A DNA stretch of 60,804 bases, from positions 99,360-160,163 of the forward strand of contig NW_019091639.1 of assembly GCF_001949145.1 (NCBI RefSeq), written 5' to 3'. The DNA comes from Acanthaster planci (lineage: Eukaryota; Echinodermata; Asteroidea; Valvatida; Acanthasteridae). This document shows positions 14,106 through 26,400 of the stretch, piece after piece. A program made the position numbers and the translations under genes. Every line of letters starts with the position of its first letter. Within the stretch, counting starts at the first letter, position 1. A model generated the notes under the pieces. The model was not told where the DNA came from. It did no database searches and worked only from the letters and a program-made list of their open reading frames with translations.

Positions 14106-15095
14106 CTGAAAATACTTAGTGTCATGAGTGGTCTGAAATCTCTGTTACCCCATTTTCAAGAGCTATGGGAGGCCTACCTCAAGGTTGCTTTCACAAGGCA
14201 GTTTACATTACCAGATCATGTAACAAGAAAGTTTGATTTAAAAACACATACATGACATAGGCTTAGGCCTACTTAGTACTACTATTGTTGTCATATGCAA
14301 ACAACAAGGACTCGAAGTCACACAGAGTAGTCACATGGCCTTCTTCAAGTTCAACTTAAATAGGCACAGTGGGGGAAAGTTGACAACTGGGGCCTTACAC
14401 AGTTCACTGCTGTTATATCCACAGAATGCAATGCAAAGTGTCACGGCTGTCATGTCTGTATGTGGCTGAAAGTAGGGTTCCATGGATGTTGCGTTAATTG
14501 GCTGAATGCAAGAGGAAAACCTTAGGACTTTAAAGCGTACGGTATGCCGCGCTTTGGAACAGTGTCATAAATGTCAAAATGTTGGCTAGGCCTAACGTTA
14601 GTTAGATACATGCTATTCATCATGAGATCATGCAAAGATCATGAAAATGCATGGCGTTTACTCACCGTGCGAAGTAACACTTGAAGAATTAATAAAATTA
14701 GACGAGTGGCAAGTCTTTCAGTGATACTGGTGGCCTTCAACTACATCCCGCATAATACAATACATGCAGAACTGTCATTATCATTGAAGAAATCAGTCGC
14801 AAAAATCGTCAAAATTCATCGGTATTTGCCCAAATTTCTACCATAGTCTCGTCGCCGACTCCTGGCATCGACCATATTACTCTGTGATGTTACAAACTAC
14901 GCTCATATACAAAGTAGTCCATCACACAAACAGTTTTCCCTTTACCCTGAGAGAAAAGCTAATATGTCGAATTAAAATGTGATCACGATATATCAAGATT
15001 TTTTTTATAGAATGTTATCTCATATCTGACCCTGAAAAAATAACTTGTTTGATAATGTGTATGAATACTACCGGAGTTATCCGTATATTTCCAAC

Positions 15096-15153
15096 ATGGC
15101 TGAATTTCAATGGTTACCCGCAGACGACATCCCTTCTTTTGCACATTTCAAAG
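15096..15153 (+). CDS. Candidate first coding exon, unidentified gene
   Basis: An ATG in a strong initiation context (CCAACATGGCTG) opens a 19-codon frame, MAEFQWLPADDIPSFAHFK, that ends at an AAAG/GTACCA donor in phase 1. The composition looks coding. One possible partner is an acceptor near 17443, which would add about 23 residues before a stop, but this is speculative. The exon points away from the candidate minus-strand exons at 13935-14666, so the DNA between could be a divergent promoter. Confidence 0.3.
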
Positions 15154-18100
15154 GTACCAGTACACTTTTCAAGGTCAAAGGTTAGACACTTCCTGATTGA
15201 CCTTAAAAACAAAACAAAGCTGACTCATCGGCCGGCCGACGAGGTTGTTTTCCATTCTCTTCGCAGCTCTTCTGACACGCATAACTAGGCCTGCCAATCA
15301 CTTTGTGTTGCGCTTTTGTGTCGGATGTTGTGTTACCAGTCATTTTCATGATCGTCCTTTACTATTATTGCTCTTGTTCAAGATGATGATCGGGGCAGGT
15401 GTGGAGGTGGCGGGGGGGCGTGACCGTTGCGTCGAGGAAGACGAGGGAGCCCCCTTCTTGTTTTTTCCCTCCAAATATGACGGGCTTATATGAGTTATTT
15501 TGCAAAAGTGAAAACGCATATTTAGTCGGCAAAGAGTGGAATTTGTAGTTTTCACGGTCCACACCAGGACTAGCGCTATATGTTATCAAGAATTAGAAAT
15601 TACACCACAATGGTCTATATTTCCCTTAATATCTAATTTACACCTAGGTTTGATTACATATTGGTCGGCCAACTCTACCCCAATTTTCAAATCACAAACC
15701 CGTTAAAAACATGTTAGACTGTTTATTTTTCCAAATAAATATTTGCTCAAATTTTAGCTGCTGAACGTCTCGCAACCACCCCTGGCCGAAAGCAGGGATG
15801 GCCCATTATTATGGGAAGAAAGGATTCAACTTTTATTTTAATTCAAATACCATAAAATGAGGAAACTGTGACAAAAGCTGACTTCATTTTGGTATAATGA
15901 TTTTCAAATGTGGTCCCTGAAAAGTTTAGAAATAAAATAATAACGAATCTCGTGGGGCACTTGCTCAATTAACGCCCTCAAGACTGACCACACAAATTCA
16001 ATAACTGTGGGGCAACCCAACGACGTATACAATAAACCCCCAAACTACAACTGCGAAGCACGCATGTCTCTTACCAAATCTTTCAAAGAAGGCCCTGGTA
16101 AATTTTAAGAAAAAAATTCTGCTCGCTAAGATGCTTGCACTAGTTATGCTTTGGAGTAGGGAAATGTTTTTAAAACATGTTCGTCATTAACTGCGCACGT
16201 GCCCCATTTTTCTTTATCTGATGAAAGTTCTGATCGCTGTGCTCGATATGCCTGTACAAGTTATTTGAAGACGATGAAAAAATGAAATCCCACCCATAGC
16301 ATACACTTTCTACAAAACCAGAAAATGCAGGGCATTGATCACAAAATAAAATAATTAAAAATGAGCCGAGTTATTCTGGCCCCTCTCACAGTCGAGTGGG
16401 GGTGGATTCTGCTGCCCCCTAAGAACTCGGCTGTGCCAGGTTTGATTTTTTAAAACTTGGCATGTATGTAAAACTACATCGCTACTCCATATCATTATAA
16501 ATGCGAAGTTTAAAGTCAATCGCACAAACGGTTTTGTTGTTATGGTCATTTGAAGTTCATTTCTAAGCGTGTGCCAGCCCCGCATGCATTGAGCACCACG
16601 ATAAAAAAAAAAGTACACAGTTTTTGCTGACCTGTCTCGGAAAAAATTGGCGCTGCGCAAGAATGGTATGTTCTTCACAATATTTTGTGTCAAAATGACT
16701 GCACAGAGTTACTCTAAAACTCCACAGGGCTCAGCTCCTGAAAAAATGCACTGCATTGCACTGAGATATCGGGAAAAGTATCGGGGCGGATTCCACTCCC
16801 CCGGGTCTTCAGGCTTAAACTGGAAAGACAAGTGTGTTGAAGTATACAGTAAGTGAAACAAATGTCAGGTTGTAATGGAAAATTCTTCGTAAACTGCTCC
16901 GGCGAAATTAAAACACGGCTCCACGAATCTCCAGTCCAACAGCAATATACTTTTGTTCCATAGCTCGCGATCCTTCAGTTCTCACTGTGCCAGAATATTT
17001 CATTGAGACAGAGAATCTGAATAAAATGTCTTACGGCAGCAGTTAAAGTGGCCATTTGGACATAGACGAAAGAACTTGAGGTTTATCACAACCTATAAAA
17101 TAGTTAACAACAAGTACTCTTTGTCAAATTTTGTCTTAACGTAATTAACGTAGTTAATTATTAAATGATCGCGCTTTGAAAGAACAGATTCCTCTCACTA
17201 AAACCGACTTTCTTATGAATTTATATTAAGTTCGCACTGCCAATGTCTGGAATTCTACTTCAGGTGATATTATTTTCAATTTTTTAAAGTGCTTTCCTGA
17301 GTACCTTCAAGTCCTGCTCAATGGATTATCTTAGACCAAGATTTCCTGGCTGATTTATTGTGAAATCTTAAAAAGCGATATGGGGAATAGAGTAAGCCTT
17401 TAATGGCATGGGCTGAATCACTTCACTTTTGCTATTTCTTACAGATCATACTCATAATGGATTTTTCTGGAGTGATCATAGGAAGAACATCTGGCAGCGG
17501 AGATCCGAAGCTTAATGTACCACAGGCTGAAGAAATACATCCTCTCACATTAAAGATTTGGAACCGTTTTCGATGTGACAATAAAGCAATATTAAATACA
17601 ATTATTGGAACTTTTATAGGAAAGCTCAGGCACTCTGTCATTCAAATATCCATTTTGCTTGCCGAATCCACCCCTGAACTTGCCCTTCATAATGTAACGT
17701 ATTAGTTTCTTTCAATAGCGCCCTCATTGAAACAAAACTTTTCATTATGTCAAGAGGGCGCTTGTCAATTTTATGGAGAGGGCAGCTTGTCGCACATTCG
17801 TCAATGGACCGAGGGCGCTGTGCTGGACTACGTGACTTTCACATTAATTTTTGCACTAATTACCTGTTTGTTAAGTTACTCAGCCCTCTTTACATTATGG
17901 CTCAACTTGAAGTTTACCGTCTTACTGCAGGAATTATTTATGACGTGGTGTGCGAGTGGGAGTGTGGTCATTAGTAAGTTGAGATTGTGTGTGAAGCTTC
18001 TGAAAGCGACCACAGTGACGTTGCTGGTAGTAAAGTACGGGAACAGGGGAGTGAGACAGATTGAGGAGTGATAAATTGTTGAATGGATTTGTTGAGGTTT

Positions 18101-20380
18101 GTTGAATCAGCTGATGGTTCAACAGAGGAGAAAGAAAACCGGGATGTCATAAAAGCAGGTGTATGAGAAAATTCTGGCATGTAAACAACCTCCCCCTGAA
18201 GCATTGAAAAACGGCAAAGAAAGATGTTTACAGACCGAACGTTTGAAAACTTTGATGGATTAGGTTTTGTGAAATACATGTAGCGGCCCAGGAATGCGAC
18301 GAAACCATCTGACTGAGTTTTTGAACGAGTAAAGAATGAGAACCGCCCGATTTATGTGGTTTATGAGGACTTTAATACTGCTGGGTATGTGATTGGAGTG
18401 AGAATTTGGGTATCGAGGACAAAATATTGACTGAGCCACAGTGAAGAGTGTTGAATGGGAAAGAATAATGTGCGTGAAAGGCATGCAAGATATGGACAGA
18501 CGATGAGATGCTTCTCGAGATGGACCGTAAATGCAAGTGTTGGCCCTATAATTGCCCATGCTGAGGTAAGAATCAGGCGCAGTTCAGGAGGGGCGCTAGG
18601 GGGGCTTTAGCCCCCCCCCGCCAGAAACGTTTTGTCTAACCACCCCCTCGAACAAAAAGCAAAAACGAAAAAGGAGAAGTGAAACTTAAAAGGTGACGTC
18701 ACGTACAAAGGGTCTCAACCCCCTCCAAAAATGGCTCTAGACTCGGGTCTGGTAAGAATGATCGAGGATGTCGAAGCCAAAAGAGATGCAGTGTATTAGA
18801 GTTTGATGAGTTCTTGTGAGAATGGCGCGTCCCGTCACATACTCGGTGCTGTGAGGCGGAGGACACACATAAAAATCTTGTCATTAATTTTGTTTATGAG
18901 CTTTACAAATATCTCAACACGCAACAGCCAGATTCTGAATCATTGCTGGCATCCACACGAATTACGACTGAAACTAATGTCACGACGAAATCACCTTAAC
19001 TGGGGCAATCGTCTACCCAACATACAAGACCAGTGAGCAATCTCCTATTTATAGTCCGCAGTAAATTGTATTGTGAACGCCATCGATACTGCAATGCAGC
19101 CATAGTCAAAGTCCGTTCAGCGATCCGTGAAAGGAATTCGCCTTTCATTATGTACGTGCAAATTGCGAAATAATATTATTATGACGCTTCTCATTGGCCT
19201 TTTCATAGCACACGTGATGTGTTATCCACCCTAACAGTCGCGTCGACGGCACACTACATGTCCCATTCCTAACACGAAAGGTTTAAATTAACGGTGCCAT
19301 CGATATTTTGTCAGCTTTCCAACTGCGCTGACATGTGTAATGTAACACGAAAGAAACTGCCATCATCATGAATTAACCTACGGAAGGTACCCTCCGATTT
19401 CTACGACAGCCGTGGTACAGTTTCAGAGGTACGTTTCCAATCAAAAAGTAACGAACAGAAAAACAACTGGTTCATTTTCGAAGTATCCCATGGACTAAAT
19501 GTTTGCAGGGCCTTCCTCTTACCCGGAAGTTTATTGCGAATTTACGTCAACTCTCCATGTACTCATCAGGAATTTAAAAAACTTCGTCTCCGATACTCAA
19601 TCGAATTTTCTGTGTTTCAGATCAAATGAATGTACATAGCACAATCGTATTATTACGCCCTGTATGAAACACGTAAACAGTGCGCGAGGAAAATTAAAAG
19701 AGCCTCGGGTTTTCTCAAACATCACTCCGCATAATTGTGTCATTTGCACAAGGAGCAAATGCTTATAAGTTTCAAGTCATAACTATTGATCATTTTTACT
19801 AGATTTAGGTAACACTTATTTAAGAATTTAATCACCGAACTTTTTATTCATCTTTTATTTTTAATTAGAGTTTTTCGTTTTTTATAGTTTTTTGCTATGC
19901 CACGAAATAAATATAATGTGAACATGTTGACATGCTCACAATCGTGTTTGCTATTTGCAACGGGGGCACTGTTTTCAACGTCTTCTGGCATAAATCTCAC
20001 TCCCATACACCGTAGACTAGGCGCAAACAGTGGCCTTATTCACAAGTCGGCCATATGGAATATTTTGGCACTTCAGAACAAAAATGAAAGCACTAAATTA
20101 AAAACTAATGTCATTTACGTCGATGAAGAATTTAAAATTTGTTATTAATTATATCTTAGTTGTTTATGCTACATTTCAAACATAGAAGTGAAGCATGGAA
20201 CCAAAAATAGTCTAGCATCACCCCCATTGAACAGATTACGGAGGAATAGGATATATTGTTGGAACACAATCTAAGAAATTGCTTCTTCGTGAAGAAGTTT
20301 TATTTCCACCAAACAACGTGAGTATAGTTATTCACCTAAATGTCAACATTTGGGATGAAAAGTACCTATGGACACCGACC
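15154..20380. other. Intergenic DNA without a supported gene
   Basis: Several 60-115 codon open frames occur (for example 16647-16856, 17403-17705, 17727-18071 and minus-strand frames at 17971-18884), but none has recognisable domains or convincing exon structure. A short G/C-rich stretch at about 18586-18640 (GGGGGGCTTTAGCCCCCCCC) looks like the end of a mobile element. The rest is AT-rich and unremarkable. Confidence 0.5.
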
Positions 20381-20388
20381 TATATAAG
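20381..20388 (+). promoter_or_regulatory. TATA box of the Death-ZU5-UPA gene
   Basis: TATATAAG lies 98 bp upstream of the chosen ATG at 20486. That spacing would place transcription start near 20410 and give a 5' leader of about 75 bases. A clean TATA box is often found at inducible genes, which would suit an immune or stress gene, but no other element was identified with confidence. Confidence 0.45.
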
Positions 20389-20485
20389 AAACTTGCTGTA
20401 CAATTATGTCGTGATAACTCACGTGTTTTCAAAAACATTAAAATAGACCTTTTCCTTCTGAGAACAAGATTGGTCAGGAAAAGAA

Positions 20486-23400
20486 ATGGCAGACGCACGT
20501 GAATTCGAAGAGGTCCGCGGGACACACGTCCCAAGGTAAGCATGTTTAATATTTAGATTAATGAATAGAGACGTCAACCAGAATGAGGAAGCCAAAATCC
20601 TTTTATTCCTCTTTCCATGTATACATTAGCCAGAGGGCCAGGGACAGCATAATTATCATCTTTAACAATGCCTCTTCATTTTACTTCATCCTCTTAAGTC
20701 CCAATAAAATACATGGCGTTGAGGCCCATCCACTTTTAATATTTTTAATTATTTTTAATATCACTCAACTAGCACTTCAGATGACCGGTCTATATTTCTC
20801 CTTAAATTAACCCAGCAGGATTGTTCATGCAAAGGTTGCTTTGGATCAGGTCACTTGAACAAACTGCTTCAGTTTATTTAGCTTTTTGCAAAAGTCAAGA
20901 AGGATTAGCATTGCCCAATGAGAGAAGTGAAATTTTCCAACCTTTGGTTTGGACGCGTACCACCAGGCAATACGTCAGAGGAAATAATTACTTGTGTATG
21001 GTCCCGGATTATCTATTCTCTTCCGCGTAAATTAATTTTGTTTCTTTTAATCCGCATGCAAACTTCTGTAAATTATTTCCTTTCATAGCAACAATACACT
21101 GAGGAGGAGTCAAAGCTCAGTTGAACAATACTCCAAGGCTGAAACCGAGAGAAAAAGAACATCTTTTTCTATTTCTGACAGCGCACTACAAGCAAACTAT
21201 GGGAGTGTTGATCAAATTTTCTTCCCATTTTCATCACATCCTGGTAAAGTTTCAAACTATTTCTGGGCAGTGGACTTATAGGTCATTTCTCGTTTAAGGG
21301 GAATTCCATGGTGAAGATAATTAAAATACCACTTTCTACTAAGTTTTTTGGGGAAAAGATTATAACAGATACATGTAACGTTACACCTTGCGCTTCAGCT
21401 CAAGGTTTACCTTCGTAAACGAAAATCGAAAATGAGTGGAAGAACTTATTGATGGAGAGCATTGACCTTAAACTAAAGGACAATTACAGAAAAATGCAAC
21501 TTTGCTTTATTTTTCTTGGAAAACAAAGACTCAAAAAATAATGAAGAAGTAACACCAATCAAGCTAAGACTAGCAAAATCAAAGCAAACCAGTCCATCGT
21601 TACATTTGAAGGAATTGTGAATGCTTAAATAGTTTTTTATTGAAAGTTACTCTCCTAAACAAATTATTTCACAATGCGTTAATTTTTACATCTATGCATT
21701 ATACTTCCAAAGGAGAGGAAAATGGTCCAGTTATTGGGGAAAAGACTGTGTACGTTAGGCAACAGATCCCAGGTAAGTTGTGCTGTGGTAATTTGTTAGC
21801 TACATAAACAAATAACAAACACACGCAACTGATGAGAGTCATTAACATGTCAAACCGTGGCAACCTAATACACATGATACGAATTATCCGGAATGTAATT
21901 CGAAAGAGAGGACAACCTTATATCAGAATGAAACCTTTGACTTAGATTATGTAATTAAAAGCGAAATGCTAATAAGATTTGATGTTTTTGCCTGCACGTT
22001 AAGAAATGGAACATTTCTCTACAGAATCGTGCACAGCTTGCACTGCGCTGATTTTCATAAAGCACACATCATTAGGTACATGCAGTTCCCCGAGTCTTGG
22101 TTGATGAGCTCACAAGACGCTATTTTGACACTTTCTTGGTGGCAACCGTGACGTCTGGAGCTCAGGGGTTAAATAAAGCTTTTCACTGTAATCTTCAACT
22201 TTCCAGACGTAACTCTCTCCTTTCTCATTGAAAACGTTGCCTTTTCAGAAGTCACTCTCTCCGAAGTTGCTAGGGGTGTTGGCCCTCAATGGGAGGAGTT
22301 GGCAAAAGCACTTGAGTTCAACCAAGACGAAATCACGAAGATAAGAGAAGACTTTTCATCCAGTGAATCACCAGCCTTGGAATTACTCATGACATGGAAA
22401 CAACGTTGTCCGAGAGATCAGTTGACGAGGTTGTTCGACGCATTACTGGTTATCGACAAGACAGACATTGCACGAAAAGCACTGAAACGAAATTCAGGTA
22501 CAGTTGCTTACGCGTGCTAAAGGTATCGAGATACCATTCGTAATTGGAAGACGCGGCAGCTTACTTAACTGTAGTAATTTCATTATCTCGAGGACATTCT
22601 CAGAAAATAAAAAGCTTCTATACGGTGAAATTTTGCCACTTTTAGTCCCAGACGTATAGAAACACAGGACCGTTTGCTTTTTGTGGATTAGTTTTTGTAA
22701 AAAGTAGGCAACAATAAGTGGCGTATCGGGGGGGGTCTTGCCTCCCTGACAGATTTTTGTCATTTTTTAAGTATTCTTTTCGAAATGAGAATATTTCATA
22801 GGTAACTAGGAAAGAAACAAATATTTACATATTATATCTAATAATTTATGTACACATATTTATCAAATAAATAGGCTGTATTTTTTCTGCCAATTATCAT
22901 GTTGAATGAGTGCATTTCAATTTGAATTTGCCCCCCCACCCACACCCACAGCTGGATACACCACTGGCAACAATACATTCTATACTTTGATACAGTGTAC
23001 TACCAACAATGTTTTGGTTTCCTCATTTCACGACCACGCAGATCATAGCATATATCTTGCATCTAAAAGCACTCTTGTTGACATGTAGAGAGTAGGTTTC
23101 AAAATCGCTCAGTTGGTGCTGGACCTTCTGCTGGTTGAAAGATTCTGACTGAAAAACTTTTAACCTTCACCTTAATTAATGCACAGTAAAAATCAGTAAC
23201 ACTTTTGCTTTGATATCATGTAGACCTACGTCGGTCTTCCAAATTCTCGAAAAAAACGTCTAAAGACGTTTGTGGAGTAGATCTGAACTTCAATGGCAAT
23301 GTTCCTGGTAAGTCCAAGATAGAATTGTTGCACAAGTTTTCCGCTGATCCGATGTGATGCGGCATACCCAGAATTCAGTGTGAAAACATTAGATATACAT

Positions 23401-26400
23401 GGTGATAGGATGATATGAAGACTTTAACGAATTCACTTCACTCTAACTACATGTAGTAATCAACAGAATCATATCAAAATGCTCAAATTTGTGTTCGATT
23501 TCTTTTTGATACTATCTTATTTGAAATATTAATGTCACATTTGTTAAATTTGCATGCTGGTTGTGTACAAATTGAATGAAAATACCAAAGAATTACAGCC
23601 GTATGTTGACTTCTTTACATCCTAGAGAGAAGTATGTTAGAGAAAGTGGTGGACGAATTCAAAAAGCGGACCAGAAATATGAGCGACAAAGAGCGGCTTG
23701 AGGCGCGCTGCCAGCTATCGGATATCTCCATCGGCTACTTCGGCATCCAAGGTGGAAGCTTGTGCCTGGAAAGGTACGGTGTAAGACTCATCATCCCACC
23801 AGGCGCAGTGGTAACAGACCATCCAAAGATGGTTTACGTCTCTATTAGATCCACTCTAGCTGCAGTTGACAAGCTTCGGCCAGGAGAGATTCCTCTCTCG
23901 CCGGTAATACAGTGCGCTCCTGAAGGTTTGAAGTTTGCAGAGAGCGTTGTCCTATCCTTCCCTCATCACGCAGTAAGCAAACGACACTCAACCATGGGGA
24001 TTCGAATGCGTAATGGGGATTCATCGAGTGGAAAGTGGGAAGACTTCGATGGAAACATTGCTATGACAAGTGACAAACATGTCGTCCTTCTTGTGAGCCA
24101 CTTCACTGAGTTTACTGTAGTTGAAACTTTATCCCCGGGAAGCACTAAACGTCTGAAGGTGGGTGCCTTTGGAACGAAGGCATTGCCTGACGATGATCGG
24201 TATACACTCTTGGTCTACGCCTGGGATAACAATCCTATTGCTAACCAGGTAAGATGAGAAATATACTGTGGCCCACGCACACAACTGTCACGGCAAAAGC
24301 AAAAGGGTTACGGCTAAAGCAAAAGGGCCACGGAAAAGCAAACTTAAAAGGCCACGGCAAAAGCTAAAGGGTCATGGCACACGCGTACACGGACCGTCGT
24401 TTCCATACACTCGGAGCTGATGATTCTAGCTGTGCGGCATGCATATGAGCAGATGTGTCACGCAGCAAACCACTGAAGTGTGTATTTGCCTGCAACTGGG
24501 GACCCCTATTGTTCCTCGTTTGTTTGTACTTGAACTTTTTTAGAAGACCACCCATATGTTTTGTACACAGTTGTCGATCGAGGACCCTCTGTCAATCGGG
24601 GACCTTATTGTCCTCTATTGTTCAGGATCCCCAATTGAATGCAGAAACAAACTCATGAGATACTATTAAGTGTAAAGGTCAGCACTGTTTTACTGGTTGA
24701 TTATTTTCAAGATGTATTACTGGTTGATTATTATTGCATGAACACCATGCATAGTAGTAAACCATGTTATGCAGCAACTGCGGACACGACAGAACTTGCG
24801 GGCAATTTCTACTCCAACTGTGCACATGATTAGCTATTCGCTGTCTTCGTTTTTTGTGCTTGATATCTAGGCTTTAAATGGTTTGTTTTATTCAAACTAG
24901 AACTCTTTCCTTCCAATATCATAGGAACTGGGAGAGGGTGCAAACGTCGCACACAGTGAGCTCAATACATGTACACAGACATCACCCTGTGCACAAATCC
25001 TTTTTACCCTGGCAAGTTATATGCAAGTATCGATGACTTGGGCTATATTTGGTAAAACAGTGGAGCAATATAATCTGTAAAAGTATGAATTAAATGTTTA
25101 GGTCGAGCGAACATACATGTACTGTATTGTGCACACGTGCATAACTGTACCGGTAACACAGCGCACACTCGCGCTTCATTACATAATAGGCCTACATGTA
25201 CATGTACAGCACTGGACTGATTCCCAGTCATTTGTTCGGTATGCCGTGGCGCTTGCTTATCAGTTGCCGTGGTGCTTTGCTTTTGCCGTGGCACTTATGA
25301 TTTTGCCGTGGCGCTTTTTCTTCTGTCGTGGCCCTTTTGCTTTTGCTGTGACAGTTGTGGGCCACCGTAGAAATGTGTTTGACATTTCTCCTTATCAAGT
25401 TGACGTTGTCCAAATAGTACAGTACACTCGTTGCACGTGTGACGTCCAAGGACGGCTATACGCCCTTTGGTGTAAAGGTATAGAGTTTCGGTAGATTGAA
25501 AATCGTCCACGCTTGACGGTTGCGCTTTTGGTTTCATGTGACGTTTTCCCATTGCGATTCTGAAAAAGAGATTGATTAACGACGGTTAAAGGTTTGCCAC
25601 ATCATTCCCAAGGAACAGACTGCAGACTCATTTTAAGACTTCGTCGATTCAGTTTAACAACTATTCTTTTTCTCTAACTGATCACCGGCATGTCCACTTT
25701 GCTAACTCGCATCTGAATCTTGAAGTATTACGGTAGGCCTACAGTACACCATAAAATTAATCTTCTGAGAGATCTGCAACTGAGCTATTGTTAAGATTAA
25801 AGTCTAAACACTTGTAATTATTCAAATGTAGGCCTATGTTAAATTTGGATCACAATTTTGTACTAGTGATGGGCTTAAGCATCGAGTGGCAACAAAACGT
25901 TGACTTTTTGTACACCAACAATCATATTCCTGAGCACGTATGTTACAGTAACTTTTCCCACACACTGCATGTAATTAGTGTCCAATTGATGCCATGTACT
26001 AAACCAGATACGTATCCTTACCATGCTATATCTAATGATCCCCAACCTCTTCCATGGGAAAGCCATCTTGGTTTTTCTATAATTCAAAGCAATATTACCG
26101 AACTGAGGCTGGAAGAAAAAAAATCTGTTCCCTATGTGAATTTGTATTACTATTGCCGATGGATGTATTGGTGACAACACAACACATGGCGACATCATGA
26201 TAAATGTCTACACTGGACAGTGTACGGGATCTGAACGCACGTTGGGAAAAGCTGAATCGATAAATGACAGGGTTGTTTCTGCAAAATGTTTTGCTAGGGC
26301 AACGCGGTTAAACTCTGCCGGTCATTCATTTGGGTTCACGTAGACAGTCTTGGCCAACTGGAGAAACTTATGGAATTTCAGGCTATTCGTGGTGAAGGAC

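Noticed and set aside
16647-16856. 69-codon plus-strand frame ending at a TACA/GTAAGT donor
   Set aside because: The donor is good, but the phases of possible acceptors do not fit the candidate exon at 15096, and the peptide matches nothing I know.
17403-17705. 100-codon frame with a possible acceptor near 17443
   Set aside because: No known domain, no partner exon with certainty, and two frames give equally plausible short peptides.
17727-18884. Cluster of medium open frames on both strands
   Set aside because: They overlap each other on opposite strands, are compositionally random and lack splice or domain support.
24925-25020. Possible extra exon after the ZU5 exon (CATAG/GAACTGGGAGAGGGTGC...)
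   Set aside because: No donor follows in frame, it lies inside the TIR element, and exon 6 joins directly to 27434 to complete the UPA strand (NPIANQ / EVMTEQ).
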